Assembly (NCBI GenBank): GCA_048499455.1
Contig: JASNZV010000020.1
Coordinates: 1 to 64,000 of the forward strand
Length of the DNA: 64,000 nt
From: CFX5 sp023384495
GTDB taxonomy: Bacteria > Chloroflexota > Anaerolineae > Caldilineales > Caldilineaceae
Reading direction: 5' to 3'
How positions within the stretch are numbered: the first letter of the stretch is position 1; each line of letters opens with the position of its first letter. The notes under the pieces were generated by a model that ran no database searches, had not been told where the DNA came from, and saw only the letters and a program-made list of their open reading frames with translations. Shown here in pieces: positions 24,689 to 35,934 of the stretch. The position numbers were made by a program, and so were the translations under genes.

Positions 24689-25552
24689 ATGCAGGAATTT
24701 GAGCTTTCGCGCAACATCGTCGTCGGCCAATACATGCCCACCGGCTCCTACATTCACCGGTTGGACCCACGCACCAAGATTGTGGCCGCGCTCTGTATGG
24801 CGTTGGCGCTCTCATCGGTGCGCAGCCTCATCGGCAGCAGCCTGCTATTGATCGGGCTACTGTTGGTTGCTCGCGGCGCCCGGCTTTCGAGCCGGTTTAT
24901 TTTGCGCGGCCTGCTGCCGGCGCTCGCTATTCTGCTCGTGCTCTTTGTGTTGCAGCTCTGGTTCCAGGGGTGGCGCGAACCCTCAGAGCGCATCTACCTG
25001 GAGTGGCGCTTTATTCGCATCACACGGGTCAGCGTCCACCTGATTGGGCTGGGCGTCATCCGCGTACTGGCCTTCCTTTTCCTGTTTAGCCTGCTCACCA
25101 TGACCACCACCGCGACCCATCTCACCCACGGGCTCGAAATGTTGCTTGCGCCCTTGCGACGGGTTGGCGTGCCGGTGCAAGAGATTGCGATGGTCAACAT
25201 GATCAGCATCCGCTTTGTCCCCACTCTGGTGGACGAGCTTGAGCGCATTATGAAGGCGCAGGCAAGCCGCGGCGGGGCGGTGGGGCTGGGCGGTGGATGG
25301 AACCCGATCAGGCTGGCGCGCACCCGCCTACCGCTGATCGTGCCTCTCTTTCTCAACGCCTTGCAGCGAGCCGAAGAACTTGTGCTTGCAATGGAGGCGC
25401 GTGGCTATCGGGGTGGGGCCACACGCACCCGCTATGCCCAATTTCACCTGACCACGGTCGATGCACTGGTGATGGCCGGCGTCGCTCTGTTCTGTTGGCT
25501 CATCTGGTGGACGCCATGGCCGCCGCTTTATCGATTTTTCCCCATGCTCTAA
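24689..25552 (+). CDS. ecfT: ECF transporter transmembrane component T
   Basis: The 287-residue EcfT protein couples the ATPase to substrate-binding S components in the membrane. Four to five hydrophobic segments are visible (ALCMALALSSVRSLIG, LLPALAILLVLFVLQLW, IRVLAFLFLFSLLTM). The two cytoplasmic coupling helices carry the family Ala-Arg-Gly type signatures AQASRGG and AMEARGYRGG, which dock on the two EcfA halves. The gene follows the fused ATPase by 61 nt; ATG 24689 has GGAG 5 nt upstream. Confidence 0.9.
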   Translation: MQEFELSRNIVVGQYMPTGSYIHRLDPRTKIVAALCMALALSSVRSLIGSSLLLIGLLLVARGARLSSRFILRGLLPALAILLVLFVLQLWFQGWREPSERIYLEWRFIRITRVSVHLIGLGVIRVLAFLFLFSLLTMTTTATHLTHGLEMLLAPLRRVGVPVQEIAMVNMISIRFVPTLVDELERIMKAQASRGGAVGLGGGWNPIRLARTRLPLIVPLFLNALQRAEELVLAMEARGYRGGATRTRYAQFHLTTVDALVMAGVALFCWLIWWTPWPPLYRFFPML

Positions 25553-25564
25553 ACGAAAATGATA

Positions 25565-25672
25565 GGCTATTCTGCGGTTGCTTTGAAAGGCGGAGTTTGC
25601 AACGGCCTTGCTTTGGGGCAACGGCGCTAAATCAAACGCCGCCTTTCAGACAGAGCTCAGCATAGTTGAAAA
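25565..25672. repeat. Dispersed palindromic repeat, copy B
   Basis: Begins TTCTGCGGTTGCTTTGAAA and ends CAGACAGAGCTCAGCATAG, matching the two ends of the 17959-18055 block; the inner arms (GGCGGAGTTTG..., ...AAACGCCGCC) are complementary. It lies between ecfT and the S-component gene, separating them by 260 nt. Confidence 0.6.
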
Positions 25673-25812
25673 GAGGCTCTCTACGTTTTCGCCTTGGTTC
25701 TGCTCTGTGACACAGACACAATTGATGGTATGATTGGCATACGCCCCTATTATATTCCCAAAACCAGAGAACCATACAGACGACACAAGGAAAGTGGGAG
25801 GAGGAGAAAATT

Positions 25813-26364
25813 ATGACGCTTTCGACACGTAGCATCGTTGTTGCCGGGCTAATGATCGCCGTGGCAACCGTGCTGGCCGTCACGGGGCTAGGCTATTTCC
25901 CCGTCGCCAACATCACCGCCGAGGCGACGATCATGCACGTGCCGTCGATCATTGGCGGCGTGCTCGAAGGGCCGGTGGTGGGGCTGATTGTCGGTATCAT
26001 TTTTGGCATCAACGCCTATATTCGTTTTGTCGGCCTGCCCTTTTTTGCCGACCAACCTGCTTGGGTTCCGGTATTGGTGCTGCTTGTGCCCCGCTTGCTG
26101 ATCGGCGTCGTGGCGGCGTTGGTCTACGTGGGGCTGCGGCGGACCAACGAAGTGGTTGCGTTGGCGTTGGCCGCCATGCTCGGCACCCTCACCAATACGG
26201 TGCTGGTGCTGGGCTTCGCCGTAATGCTGGGTCTCTTGCCCGCTGCGGTATTTGCCGCCGCCGCGCCCCAGGCCCTGTTCGAGATGATCCTTGCGGCTGT
26301 CATCACCGTGGCCGTGGTGGTCGCGTGGAAGCGGATCGACACCGGGCGCGGTTCATCGGTCTAA
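25813..26364 (+). CDS. ECF transporter S component
   Basis: The 183-residue membrane protein has about six hydrophobic helices and matches the ECF-type S-component fold. Its first helix (IVVAGLMIAVATVLAV) is followed by FPVANITAEATIMHVPSIIG and EGPVVGLIVGIIFG, a pattern of pantothenate/riboflavin-like S proteins. The helix-1 Ala residues needed to contact EcfT are present. A strong ribosome binding site (GGGAGGAGGAG) precedes ATG 25813. The vitamin cannot be named from sequence. It follows ecfT on the same strand but with a repeat between them, so it may have its own promoter. Confidence 0.85.
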   Translation: MTLSTRSIVVAGLMIAVATVLAVTGLGYFPVANITAEATIMHVPSIIGGVLEGPVVGLIVGIIFGINAYIRFVGLPFFADQPAWVPVLVLLVPRLLIGVVAALVYVGLRRTNEVVALALAAMLGTLTNTVLVLGFAVMLGLLPAAVFAAAAPQALFEMILAAVITVAVVVAWKRIDTGRGSSV

Positions 26365-26387
26365 TTTTTTCAGCATCACGATCAACT

Positions 26388-27236
26388 ATGAGAATTCTCA
26401 CCTACAACATCCACGGCTGGAAGACTGCCGATGGCCGCCCGAACTGGGATGGCGTGGCGCGCGTCATCGAACAGACCGGGGCCGACATTGTTGGGCTGAA
26501 TGAGGTCTTCTACCCGCGTTTGGTGGAGGGCGTCGCCGGGCCGGCGCTCGAGGCGTTGGCCCGGCGTGTTGGGATGCACTATACCTTTGGCCCCTGCGTG
26601 CGCTGGCCGGCGCAAGAGAACATGCCCGCCGACGCCTATGGCAATGCGTTGCTCAGCCGCTGGCCCATCATCGCCGCCGCCGCCCATCATCTCACGCCCA
26701 AAGAGGAAGACGCCCTCAATGTTCTCGCCGGCAAGGAGCCGCGCGGGCTACTCGAAGCGCGCATCCTCTTGCCCGGCGGCGAAACCCTCACCGTCTATGT
26801 CGCCCATCTCGACCACACCGACGAAGAGGCCCGGCTGGTGCAACTGCGCGTTGCCCGCACCTGGCTGGGCCGCGACCGCAACCGGCCCCACCTTGTCATG
26901 GGCGATTTCAACGCCATCAGCGCATGGGATTTTGCCGGCCACCCCGAACTGCTGGCCGCCATCGCCGCCCACCCCAAGGGGCAAAACCTGGCCAGGGATC
27001 AGGGCCCGCGCGTCATCGCCCAGATGGAAAAGGCCGGCTATGTGGACATCTATACTCGCTTTGGCAAGCCCGCCCAGCGTTCCTATCTGCCCTCCACCGA
27101 GCCGCTCCGCATCGACTACATCTTCGCCAGCAAGCCCCTGGCCGAGCGGGTCCGCGCCTGCCAAATCTGGGCAGACCCATCAGGCGATGAGCCGTCGGAT
27201 CACCAGCCGGTGTTGGCCGAACTGAGTGACGGCTAG
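26388..27236 (+). CDS. Endonuclease/exonuclease/phosphatase-family protein
   Basis: The 282-residue metal-dependent phosphodiesterase fold (DNase I-like) has ILTYNIHGW (Asn), IVGLNEVF (metal Glu), VAHLDH, the catalytic LVMGDFNAI and the C-terminal PSDHQPVLAEL (Asp-His pair). There is no signal peptide, so it is probably cytoplasmic. The real start is ATG 26388; the longer frame from 26061 overlaps the S-component gene in another frame. DNA repair, nucleotide or lipid phosphate substrates are all possible. Confidence 0.88.
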   Translation: MRILTYNIHGWKTADGRPNWDGVARVIEQTGADIVGLNEVFYPRLVEGVAGPALEALARRVGMHYTFGPCVRWPAQENMPADAYGNALLSRWPIIAAAAHHLTPKEEDALNVLAGKEPRGLLEARILLPGGETLTVYVAHLDHTDEEARLVQLRVARTWLGRDRNRPHLVMGDFNAISAWDFAGHPELLAAIAAHPKGQNLARDQGPRVIAQMEKAGYVDIYTRFGKPAQRSYLPSTEPLRIDYIFASKPLAERVRACQIWADPSGDEPSDHQPVLAELSDG

Positions 27237-27290
27237 GACAGTGCGGCGTAAACAGGTCAAGGATTTGCTGGCGACGGACGACGGTCATGG

Positions 27291-27327
27291 TCTATCGTCC
27301 ATCGTCCATCGTCCATCGTCCATCGTC
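27291..27327. repeat. Heptanucleotide tandem repeat (TCCATCG)n, short array
   Basis: About five copies of TCCATCG or its TCTATCG variant lie in the gap after the phosphatase-fold gene. A longer array of the same unit is at 30593-30679. Confidence 0.85.
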
Positions 27328-27363
27328 GCAACTGCTTGCTCACTGACGCCGCCGTGTACCGGG

Positions 27364-27426
27364 TTGGCGCTCCACGCTCGAACGAGGTAAAATATCTCTA
27401 TGTTAGATAACTTAGAGAAGTTATCT
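27364..27426 (+). promoter_or_regulatory. Promoter and operator palindrome of Phd/PIN operon
   Basis: TTGGCG (27364) and TAAAAT (27388) are 18 nt apart. Immediately downstream is a perfect 9-bp inverted repeat AGATAACTT-AGAG-AAGTTATCT (27405-27426), positioned over the early transcribed region as expected for autorepression by the antitoxin. Confidence 0.6.
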
Positions 27427-27468
27427 GGCTCTGATCGATTCCGCAAGTTATGATCACAGGGGGCGCAG

Positions 27469-27774
27469 ATGATAACCTTCAAATCGAGCGAGGCGCAACA
27501 GAACTTTGGCATGGTCATGGAACATGCACTGGCTGAAGGCGATGTGGTGATTGAGCGCTATGGCGCGCCGCGGGTGGCGATCATCAACTTCAAACGATAC
27601 CAGCGACTCCTCGACGCCGAACGCGAGCTGCTCCGTCTGCGGCTGCAACAGGCGTCTGCGGCTGTAACGGCGCGGGCTGCCCATCTATCCGATGCAGAGA
27701 TCGATCAATTGATCGAAGAAGCGCGCAACGAGGTGTATGAGGAGGGAAGGCAGCGTGTTGCGCGTGATTATTGA
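27469..27774 (+). CDS. Phd/YefM-type antitoxin
   Basis: The 101-residue protein has a Phd/YefM N-terminal DNA-binding fold (TFKSSEAQQNFGMVMEHALAEGDVVIERYGAPRVAIINFKRYQ is spread over residues 3-46; key pieces are SSEAQQNFG and RYGAPRVAI). A charged helical C-terminus probably wraps the toxin. It should bind and neutralise the PIN toxin encoded next and repress the operon through the palindrome upstream. The start has GGGGGC 3-8 nt upstream. The stop lies 20 nt inside the toxin gene. Confidence 0.8.
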   Translation: MITFKSSEAQQNFGMVMEHALAEGDVVIERYGAPRVAIINFKRYQRLLDAERELLRLRLQQASAAVTARAAHLSDAEIDQLIEEARNEVYEEGRQRVARDY

Positions 27775-28173
27775 CACCAATGTATTTATCCGCTATCTGA
27801 TCCGTCCCAGTTTTGCGGTCAAGAATTTGATCGAAGCTTTTTGGCTTACAGGCGTCATTCAGATCGTGGTTGCGCCCGAGCTCATCGAGGAACTGACTGA
27901 CGTTCTACAGCGTAAATCCATTCAGCGCCTTGTTTATGCTGATGAAGGCCAAGCGCTGCTTGATGCGCTTATGCAACAGGCGGAGGTCTTGCCTGCTATC
28001 GGAAATACACCCGTATACACAAGAGACGCAAAGGATGACAAATTCGTTGCCTGCGCCATTGCCGGGCAGGCCGACTTTCTCGTCACCTTCGATGAGGACC
28101 TACTCGTCCTGCGGCAGGTGGGGGTGACGCGTGTTGTCACGCCCCAACAGTTGCTCGCTGAACTCACTCCGCC

Positions 28174-28177
<4 letters not shown>
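27755..28177 (+). CDS. PIN-domain toxin (VapC-like ribonuclease)
   Basis: The 140-residue PIN protein has a first acidic residue in VIIDTNVFI, a Glu in PELIEEL, and C-terminal acidic residues in TRDAKDDKFVACA and VTFDEDLL, making the Mg-binding site of an RNase. It belongs to the group with a putative-toxin PIN fold (COG1569-like). The start is GTG 27755 or TTG 27758, both served by GGAGGG at 27740-27745; the upstream ATG 27737 would need residues outside the fold. It overlaps the antitoxin by 20 nt and rarA by 4 nt (ATGA). Confidence 0.8.
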
Positions 28178-30444
<2,267 letters not shown>

Positions 30445-30471
30445 GGGAGCGAGTCGCGACACTGAGACGGG

Positions 30472-30499
30472 TTGGCTCGGCATGTAAATGTGCTATACT
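30472..30499 (+). promoter_or_regulatory. Promoter for the mtaB-pheS operon
   Basis: TTGGCT (30472-30477) and TATACT (30494-30499) have a 16-nt spacer and an extended TGC just before the -10. The transcript would carry the heptanucleotide array in a 250-nt leader. Confidence 0.6.
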
Positions 30500-30592
30500 A
30501 TATTCGAGGTTGTCTGTAACTGAGGGTCTCTGCGGCGGCAAAACTGTCGCAAACAGACCTCACCTGGATGCCATCACTAGCGACGACGATGG

Positions 30593-30679
30593 TCCATCGT
30601 CCATCGTCCATCGTCTATCGTCCATCGTCCATCGTCCATCGTCTATCGTCCATCGTCCATCGTCCATCGTCTATCGTCC
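30593..30679. repeat. Heptanucleotide tandem repeat (TCCATCG)n, long array
   Basis: About twelve units of TCCATCG lie in the mtaB leader, with every fourth or so unit changed to TCTATCG, giving a higher-order period of 28 nt. The 312-nt gap 30445-30756 otherwise holds only the promoter at 30472. Confidence 0.9.
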
Positions 30680-30756
30680 CCAAAGTCATGGCCGATTGAC
30701 GCCCAGTGCTCCTGTCGGTGGCCGTCCAGCACCGTTTCATTGCAGTTTACCTTGAT

Positions 30757-32127
30757 ATGCGTATCTTTCTCGACCAGATTGGCTGTCGTCTCAACTATAG
30801 CGAGATGGAGACCCTGGCCGCCCGCCTGCGAGCCGTGGGTCATCAGACGGTGGCCCGCGCCGAAGACGCACAGGTGATCGTCTTCAACACCTGCGCCGTC
30901 ACCGCCGACGCCGGGCGCACTAGCCGCAAACAGGCGCGCCACCTGCATGCCGCCAACCCGGACGCGCGCATTGCCCTCACCGGCTGCTGGGCCACGTTGG
31001 AGCCGGCGCAGGCGGCCTCGTTGCCTGGCGTGGCGCTGGTTACCGCCAATCCTCAAAAAGAGCTGCTCCACACACTGCTCGAACCGTGGAGCGCCGATTT
31101 CGATGATCCCGGCGACCTGGCCCGCGTCCAGCCGGAGGGGACGCCTTTTCACGCCGCCGCGGGCGCCGATGCCCCAGCTCGCACCCGCGCCTTCATCAAG
31201 GTGCAGGATGGCTGCAACAACCGCTGTACCTTCTGCATCGTCACCATCGCGCGGGGCGAGAGCCGCAGCCGCCCTCTAGCCGAGTTGGTGGGCGAAATCG
31301 AGCAACTGGCCACACAGGGCGTGCAAGAGGCGGTGCTCACCGGCGTCCATCTGGGGGGCTATGGGCGTGACCTGGCCGGCGTCGGGCGCACCGACCTCAA
31401 GGAGCTGGTCGCCGCCATCCTCCAGCACACCGACATCCCCCGATTACGGCTGAGCAGTCTGGAGCCGTGGGAGCTGGCCGACGGCTTTTTTGAGCTATGG
31501 CGACAGTGGCCGGCGCGGCTATGCCCGCACCTGCACCTGCCCCTACAGGCTGGCGCGGATCGGATGTTGCGGCGCATGGCGCGGCGCTGCACCACGGCCA
31601 GCTTCCGCCAACTGGTGGCGCAGGCGCGCGCGGCCATCCCCGACCTGGTGCTCACCACCGACCTCATCGCCGGTTTCCCCGGCGAAACCGAGGCCGATTT
31701 TGCCGAGGGTATGGCCTTTGTCGAAGAGATGCGCTTCGCCGATGCGCACATCTTTCCCTTTAGCGCCCGCGCCGGAACCGCCGCCGCCGGCTTTCCGGGT
31801 CAGCTCCCCACCGCGGTGAAGAAGGCGCGTGGGCGCCAATTGCAGGCGCGGGTGGCGACGACGGGGCGCGCCGAGCGCCAGCGATTTTTGGGCCAAACCC
31901 GCCCCGTGCTCTGGGAGGGTGAAGGGCGCCCGCTCACCGACCAGCCGGGCCGGCTCTGGAGCGGCTACACCGACAACTATCTGCGCGTCATGGCTGTGGC
32001 GGATGAGGCAGCAGCGCTGCACGGCGCAATAACCCCTGTGCATATCACAGAGGTTGATGGTGACATGCTTTTTGGTTCACTTTCGATAGACAGGATGGAC
32101 GATGAATCAGCTATTGAGTCAACTTGA
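30757..32127 (+). CDS. mtaB: tRNA (t6A37) methylthiotransferase MtaB-type radical-SAM enzyme
   Basis: The 456-residue enzyme inserts a methylthio group into t6A at position 37 of tRNAs. The UPF0004 domain carries cluster cysteines in DQIGCRLN, NTCAVT and TGCW, and the radical-SAM domain has CNNRCTFC (about residues 153-160). SGVHLGGYG-like and LSSLEPWEL strands and a C-terminal TRAM-like region (TDNYLRVMAV) complete the family pattern. The N-terminal SQMN of MiaB is replaced by CRLN, favouring MtaB. ATG 30757 is fixed by the conserved MRIFLDQIGC. It overlaps pheS by 26 nt, which suggests linked expression of translation genes. Confidence 0.9.
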   Translation: MRIFLDQIGCRLNYSEMETLAARLRAVGHQTVARAEDAQVIVFNTCAVTADAGRTSRKQARHLHAANPDARIALTGCWATLEPAQAASLPGVALVTANPQKELLHTLLEPWSADFDDPGDLARVQPEGTPFHAAAGADAPARTRAFIKVQDGCNNRCTFCIVTIARGESRSRPLAELVGEIEQLATQGVQEAVLTGVHLGGYGRDLAGVGRTDLKELVAAILQHTDIPRLRLSSLEPWELADGFFELWRQWPARLCPHLHLPLQAGADRMLRRMARRCTTASFRQLVAQARAAIPDLVLTTDLIAGFPGETEADFAEGMAFVEEMRFADAHIFPFSARAGTAAAGFPGQLPTAVKKARGRQLQARVATTGRAERQRFLGQTRPVLWEGEGRPLTDQPGRLWSGYTDNYLRVMAVADEAAALHGAITPVHITEVDGDMLFGSLSIDRMDDESAIEST

Positions 32128-33139
32128 GGATTTACGGGCCGAGGCCCAAGCTGCACTGGCGCAACTCGACTCGACCGAGTCGAGCGAGGCGTGGTATCGT
32201 GACTACTTGGGGCGCAACGGCAAGCTGACGGCGCTGCTGCGCGGGTTGGGCCAGTTATCAAAAGAAGAGCGCCCGGCTGCCGGCCAGGCCGCCAATCAGG
32301 TGAAGGCCGCGCTGGAACAGGCGCTACACGAGCGACAGGCGGCCCTCAAGCAGGCGGAGATGGTGGCTGCGCTCAGCGCTGAGGGTGTCGACGTGACGCT
32401 GCCAGGCCGGCCCCAACAAGTGGGCAAGCTCCACCCCACCACGCTCACTATGCGCGAGATCATCGACATCTGCGCGCAGATGGGCTTCCAGGTTTACGAC
32501 GCCCCCGAGGTGGAGACCGATGAGTATAACTTTGGGTTGCTCAACTTCTTGCCCGGCCACCCGGCGCGCGAGATGCAAGACACCTTCTTCACCACCAACC
32601 CCGATGTCATCCTGCGCACGCACACCAGCCCCGGGCAGATTCGCGTCATGCGCGAGCATGCGCCCGCGCCGATCCGCGTGGTGTTGCCGGGCAAATGTTT
32701 CCGCAACGAGGATGTCACCGCCCGCTCCGAGATGATGTTCTATCAGGTGGAGGGGTTGGTTGTCGGGCGCAACGTGACCTTTAGCGACCTCAAGGGAGTG
32801 CTGCTCAACTTTGCCAACCAGATGTACGGCGAGGGGCGCAGCATCCGCTTCCGCAAGGCCTATTTCCCCTTCACCGAGCCGAGCGTCGAGGTGGATGTGG
32901 ACTGCATCCTCTGCGGGGGGAAGGGTTGCCGCGTCTGCAAACAGAGCGGCTGGCTCGAGATCCTCGGCGCGGGCATGGTGCACCCCGTCGTGCTCAAGAA
33001 TGGCGGCTACGACCCCGCCGAGTTCAGCGGCTTTGCCTGGGGTATGGGTATCGAACGGCAGGCCATGCTCAAGCGCAGCATCGATGACATTCGCTATTTC
33101 TATGAGAATGACGCCCGCTTTCTGGCGCGGGCGGGGTAA
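32102..33139 (+). CDS. pheS: Phenylalanine-tRNA ligase alpha subunit
   Basis: The 345-residue catalytic subunit of the class II synthetase has an N-terminal coiled-coil tRNA-binding arm (about residues 1-90), motif 1 region TLTMREIIDICAQMGF, LLRTHTSPGQ-like (VILRTHTSPGQIRVM), motif 2 FRNEDVTARSEMMFYQVEGLVV spread over residues 201-222 (key FRNE and FYQVEG), EPSVEVDV, and motif 3 GFAWGMGIERQAML. A Cys-rich insert CILCGGKGCRVC replaces the common hydrophobic turn, possibly zinc-binding. The beta subunit gene (pheT) is not next to it, which is unusual. Confidence 0.95.
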   Translation: MNQLLSQLEDLRAEAQAALAQLDSTESSEAWYRDYLGRNGKLTALLRGLGQLSKEERPAAGQAANQVKAALEQALHERQAALKQAEMVAALSAEGVDVTLPGRPQQVGKLHPTTLTMREIIDICAQMGFQVYDAPEVETDEYNFGLLNFLPGHPAREMQDTFFTTNPDVILRTHTSPGQIRVMREHAPAPIRVVLPGKCFRNEDVTARSEMMFYQVEGLVVGRNVTFSDLKGVLLNFANQMYGEGRSIRFRKAYFPFTEPSVEVDVDCILCGGKGCRVCKQSGWLEILGAGMVHPVVLKNGGYDPAEFSGFAWGMGIERQAMLKRSIDDIRYFYENDARFLARAG

Positions 33140-33145
33140 GTGTGT

Positions 33146-33661
33146 ATGACCGAGACTATAACGCCGGCAGATCTCGCACAGCAATTGAAGGAGAGCTTTG
33201 CCGATCTGTGCAATGCGGTTGACCGTTTGACGCCGGATGAAATCGAGCAGACGCGGCTCGAAGATGGCTGGACGCCGAAAGCCATCCTGGCCCATGTCGC
33301 CTTTTGGGATGACTACCAGACGCGTCGCATGGAGGCCGCCTATCGGGGTGGTTCCGCAGCTACCGGTTTTTCGCGCCCGCCCGGCGACAACGACGAACGC
33401 GCTGCGCACGATCAAGCCCGGCCCTGGGCGGAAGTCGCCGCTACCGCAAGCGCAGCGCGTCAGCGCATGATCGCCTTTGCCGAGAGCCTGCCTGTGGACG
33501 CGTTGACCGCCGAATACCGCGAAGGGGAGCGTACGCTGTCGATTGGCGCTTTGCTCCAACACATGGTTCGCCACACGCGTGAACATACACAGACCCTGAA
33601 TTCATACCATCTTGTGCGCCAGGGCGGAACAGCCAATGCAGGGCCGGCCAATTCAAAATGA
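33146..33661 (+). CDS. DinB-like four-helix protein
   Basis: The 171-residue protein matches the DinB/YfiT-like metal-binding four-helix bundle: LKESFADLCNAVDRLT, an ILAHVAFWDDYQTRR helix with the first His, and HMVRHTREHTQTL with the other His residues. Members are thiol-dependent transferases or metal-binding proteins of varied role. ATG 33146 is the preferred start. It ends at a strong bidirectional hairpin facing the convergent foldase gene. Confidence 0.75.
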   Translation: MTETITPADLAQQLKESFADLCNAVDRLTPDEIEQTRLEDGWTPKAILAHVAFWDDYQTRRMEAAYRGGSAATGFSRPPGDNDERAAHDQARPWAEVAATASAARQRMIAFAESLPVDALTAEYREGERTLSIGALLQHMVRHTREHTQTLNSYHLVRQGGTANAGPANSK

Positions 33662-33662
33662 A

Positions 33663-33692
33663 AACAGCCTGACCCTTGAGGGTCAGGCTGTT
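33663..33692. terminator. Bidirectional hairpin between convergent genes
   Basis: AACAGCCTGACCCT pairs perfectly with AGGGTCAGGCTGTT over 14 bp. On the plus strand the right arm runs into TTGTTCTT, and on the minus strand the hairpin ends in TTTTCATTTTG, fitting a terminator for both the DinB-like and foldase genes. Confidence 0.8.
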
Positions 33693-33711
33693 GTTCTTAC
33701 ATGGAAATCCT

Positions 33712-35382
33712 TTACCGCAGGTCGGGCGGCAGCATCGACGCCAGGTCTTGCGGGCGTTCGATGTTGATGGTCAGCTTCTGCTCTTGCAGCCAGCTCTGGA
33801 AGGCCTGTTGGCGCTCTTGCAACACCTGGTTCTCATCCTTGGGGCGCGCATCGTCCTTCTCGAGCACCTCGATCAGATGATAGCCAAAATCGGTTTTGAC
33901 CGGCTCGCTCACCACATTGAGCGGAAGGGTAAAGGCCGCCTCTTCAAATTCTGGCACCATGCGCCCGCGGCCAAACCAACCCAGATCGCCGCCGTTGGCG
34001 CCGCTGCCGGGGTCATCGCTGTATTCAGCAGCCAGCGCGGCAAAGTCCTCACCGGCCAGGATGCGCATCCGGATCGACTCGGCCAGCGCCAGCGCCTCGG
34101 CTTCGGTGCGCGGCGCATTGGGGTCGGCAAAGGTGATCTCCTCCAGCTCATCAGCCGTTGTTGTGTCGGTGAGTGGCTCGCTGGCCGCAAGATCATCGGC
34201 CTCGGTCTCCGTGACCGATTCTGTTACGGTGATAGTTGCGGTCTCGGTCATCGCGTCCGAGACGGCGGGCGTCTCGGTCACCGTTTCTTCTTCTTCTGTC
34301 AACTCATCTTCCGCAGGCGCCTCTTCACCGACTGGGGCTTCCGATGATGCTTCATCGATCGCCTCTTCGGTTGCGGTGACCGTTGCCGTCGCGGTCAGCG
34401 CGGTCAGATCGGTGAGCGCTGTCGTCACCGTGACCGTCTCGGTGTCGGTGAGTGCGCCGGTTTCGCCATCATCGCTCGTTTCGTCGTTGTTTTCCAATGT
34501 CGGGTCGGCGTCGCGGATGGCAATCAGAATGTGACGCGCGTGGACCTGTTCCTCGGTCGCCATCACCGTTTCGTCGGTGATCGCGGCTTCGAGCCTTTCG
34601 CTGAGGAGTCGCAGCCGGATCAGGTTGCGATACTCATCCAGCGTCAGGCCGCCTGCCGCGCCCAGATTCTCGGTCAGCAGGTTGATCCCTTCGGTGTAAC
34701 CGGTATCCGAGATAATGGGGCTGGTGGGGAGCGGCTCAGGCGTGGGGAAAGGGGTCGCCGTAGCGGTCACCACCCCGGTTGTATCGAGTGTGGCCGTGGG
34801 GGTGGGCGTCCAGCTCTCGGCGGTGGCGGTAGCGATACCGGCGGCGTCGGCCGTCTCGGTTGCTTGGGGTTCGGTTACTGCGCCACGGCTGTTGGCGATC
34901 TCCTCGCGCAGCGCGGCCTCAACCTCGTCGGCGCTCACCGTAATCCCGCGTGTGGCGGCCTGCTGCTCGATCACCACCTCGTCGATCATGCGGTCGAGCA
35001 CCTGGATGCCCATCGCAAAGGGGCTTGCCAGGGTGCTCTGAAGCTGCATGATCTGGCTGGCAAAGAAGTTCTGGCCAAATTGCGCCTGCAACTGCTGCAT
35101 CTGCGCCAGTTGGTTCTCCATCTGCCGCTTCTCAAAGCGGACCCGCTTCCAGAAGTCGCGCGTAATGATCTGCTGCCCACCAACCGTGGCAATCGCGCTG
35201 TTGGGGCGAATCGTATACGTGATCACCGCGCCGATGATGATGAGCAGCAGCGCGAGGCCAATTGCAACCCCGGCGCCAATAAAGAGACGCCGGTTGCGTT
35301 CCCGGTCGCGGGCGCGGGTGCGAATTTCCTTGCGTGTTAACTCGCGCGGCTCTTCTTCGACGTGCTTCTTCCGCTTGGCCAT
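33712..35382 (-). CDS. Membrane-anchored parvulin-type peptidyl-prolyl isomerase with large insert
   Basis: The 556-residue foldase has a basic cytoplasmic head, one membrane anchor (FIGAGVAIGLALLLIIIGAVITY, residues 34-56), and a SurA-like chaperone domain (GGQQIITRDFWKRVR, VLDRMIDEVVIEQQA). A parvulin domain begins HARHILIAI at 281 and resumes RTEAEALALAESIRMRILAG at 425, with GGDLGWFGRGRMVPEFEEAAF and FGYHLIEV. About 130 residues (293-423) rich in Glu, Thr, Ala split the parvulin fold, and a Thr/Pro-rich loop lies at 168-225. Both are low-complexity. It follows rpsR by 3 nt. It probably folds exported proteins. Confidence 0.88.
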   Translation of the reverse strand: MAKRKKHVEEEPRELTRKEIRTRARDRERNRRLFIGAGVAIGLALLLIIIGAVITYTIRPNSAIATVGGQQIITRDFWKRVRFEKRQMENQLAQMQQLQAQFGQNFFASQIMQLQSTLASPFAMGIQVLDRMIDEVVIEQQAATRGITVSADEVEAALREEIANSRGAVTEPQATETADAAGIATATAESWTPTPTATLDTTGVVTATATPFPTPEPLPTSPIISDTGYTEGINLLTENLGAAGGLTLDEYRNLIRLRLLSERLEAAITDETVMATEEQVHARHILIAIRDADPTLENNDETSDDGETGALTDTETVTVTTALTDLTALTATATVTATEEAIDEASSEAPVGEEAPAEDELTEEEETVTETPAVSDAMTETATITVTESVTETEADDLAASEPLTDTTTADELEEITFADPNAPRTEAEALALAESIRMRILAGEDFAALAAEYSDDPGSGANGGDLGWFGRGRMVPEFEEAAFTLPLNVVSEPVKTDFGYHLIEVLEKDDARPKDENQVLQERQQAFQSWLQEQKLTINIERPQDLASMLPPDLR

Positions 35383-35385
35383 ACT

Positions 35386-35930
<545 letters not shown>

Positions 35931-35934
<4 letters not shown>

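Noticed and set aside
26061..26387. N-terminal extension of the phosphatase-fold gene
   Set aside because: The extension overlaps the ECF S-component gene out of frame and has no similarity; the family N-terminus starts at 26388.
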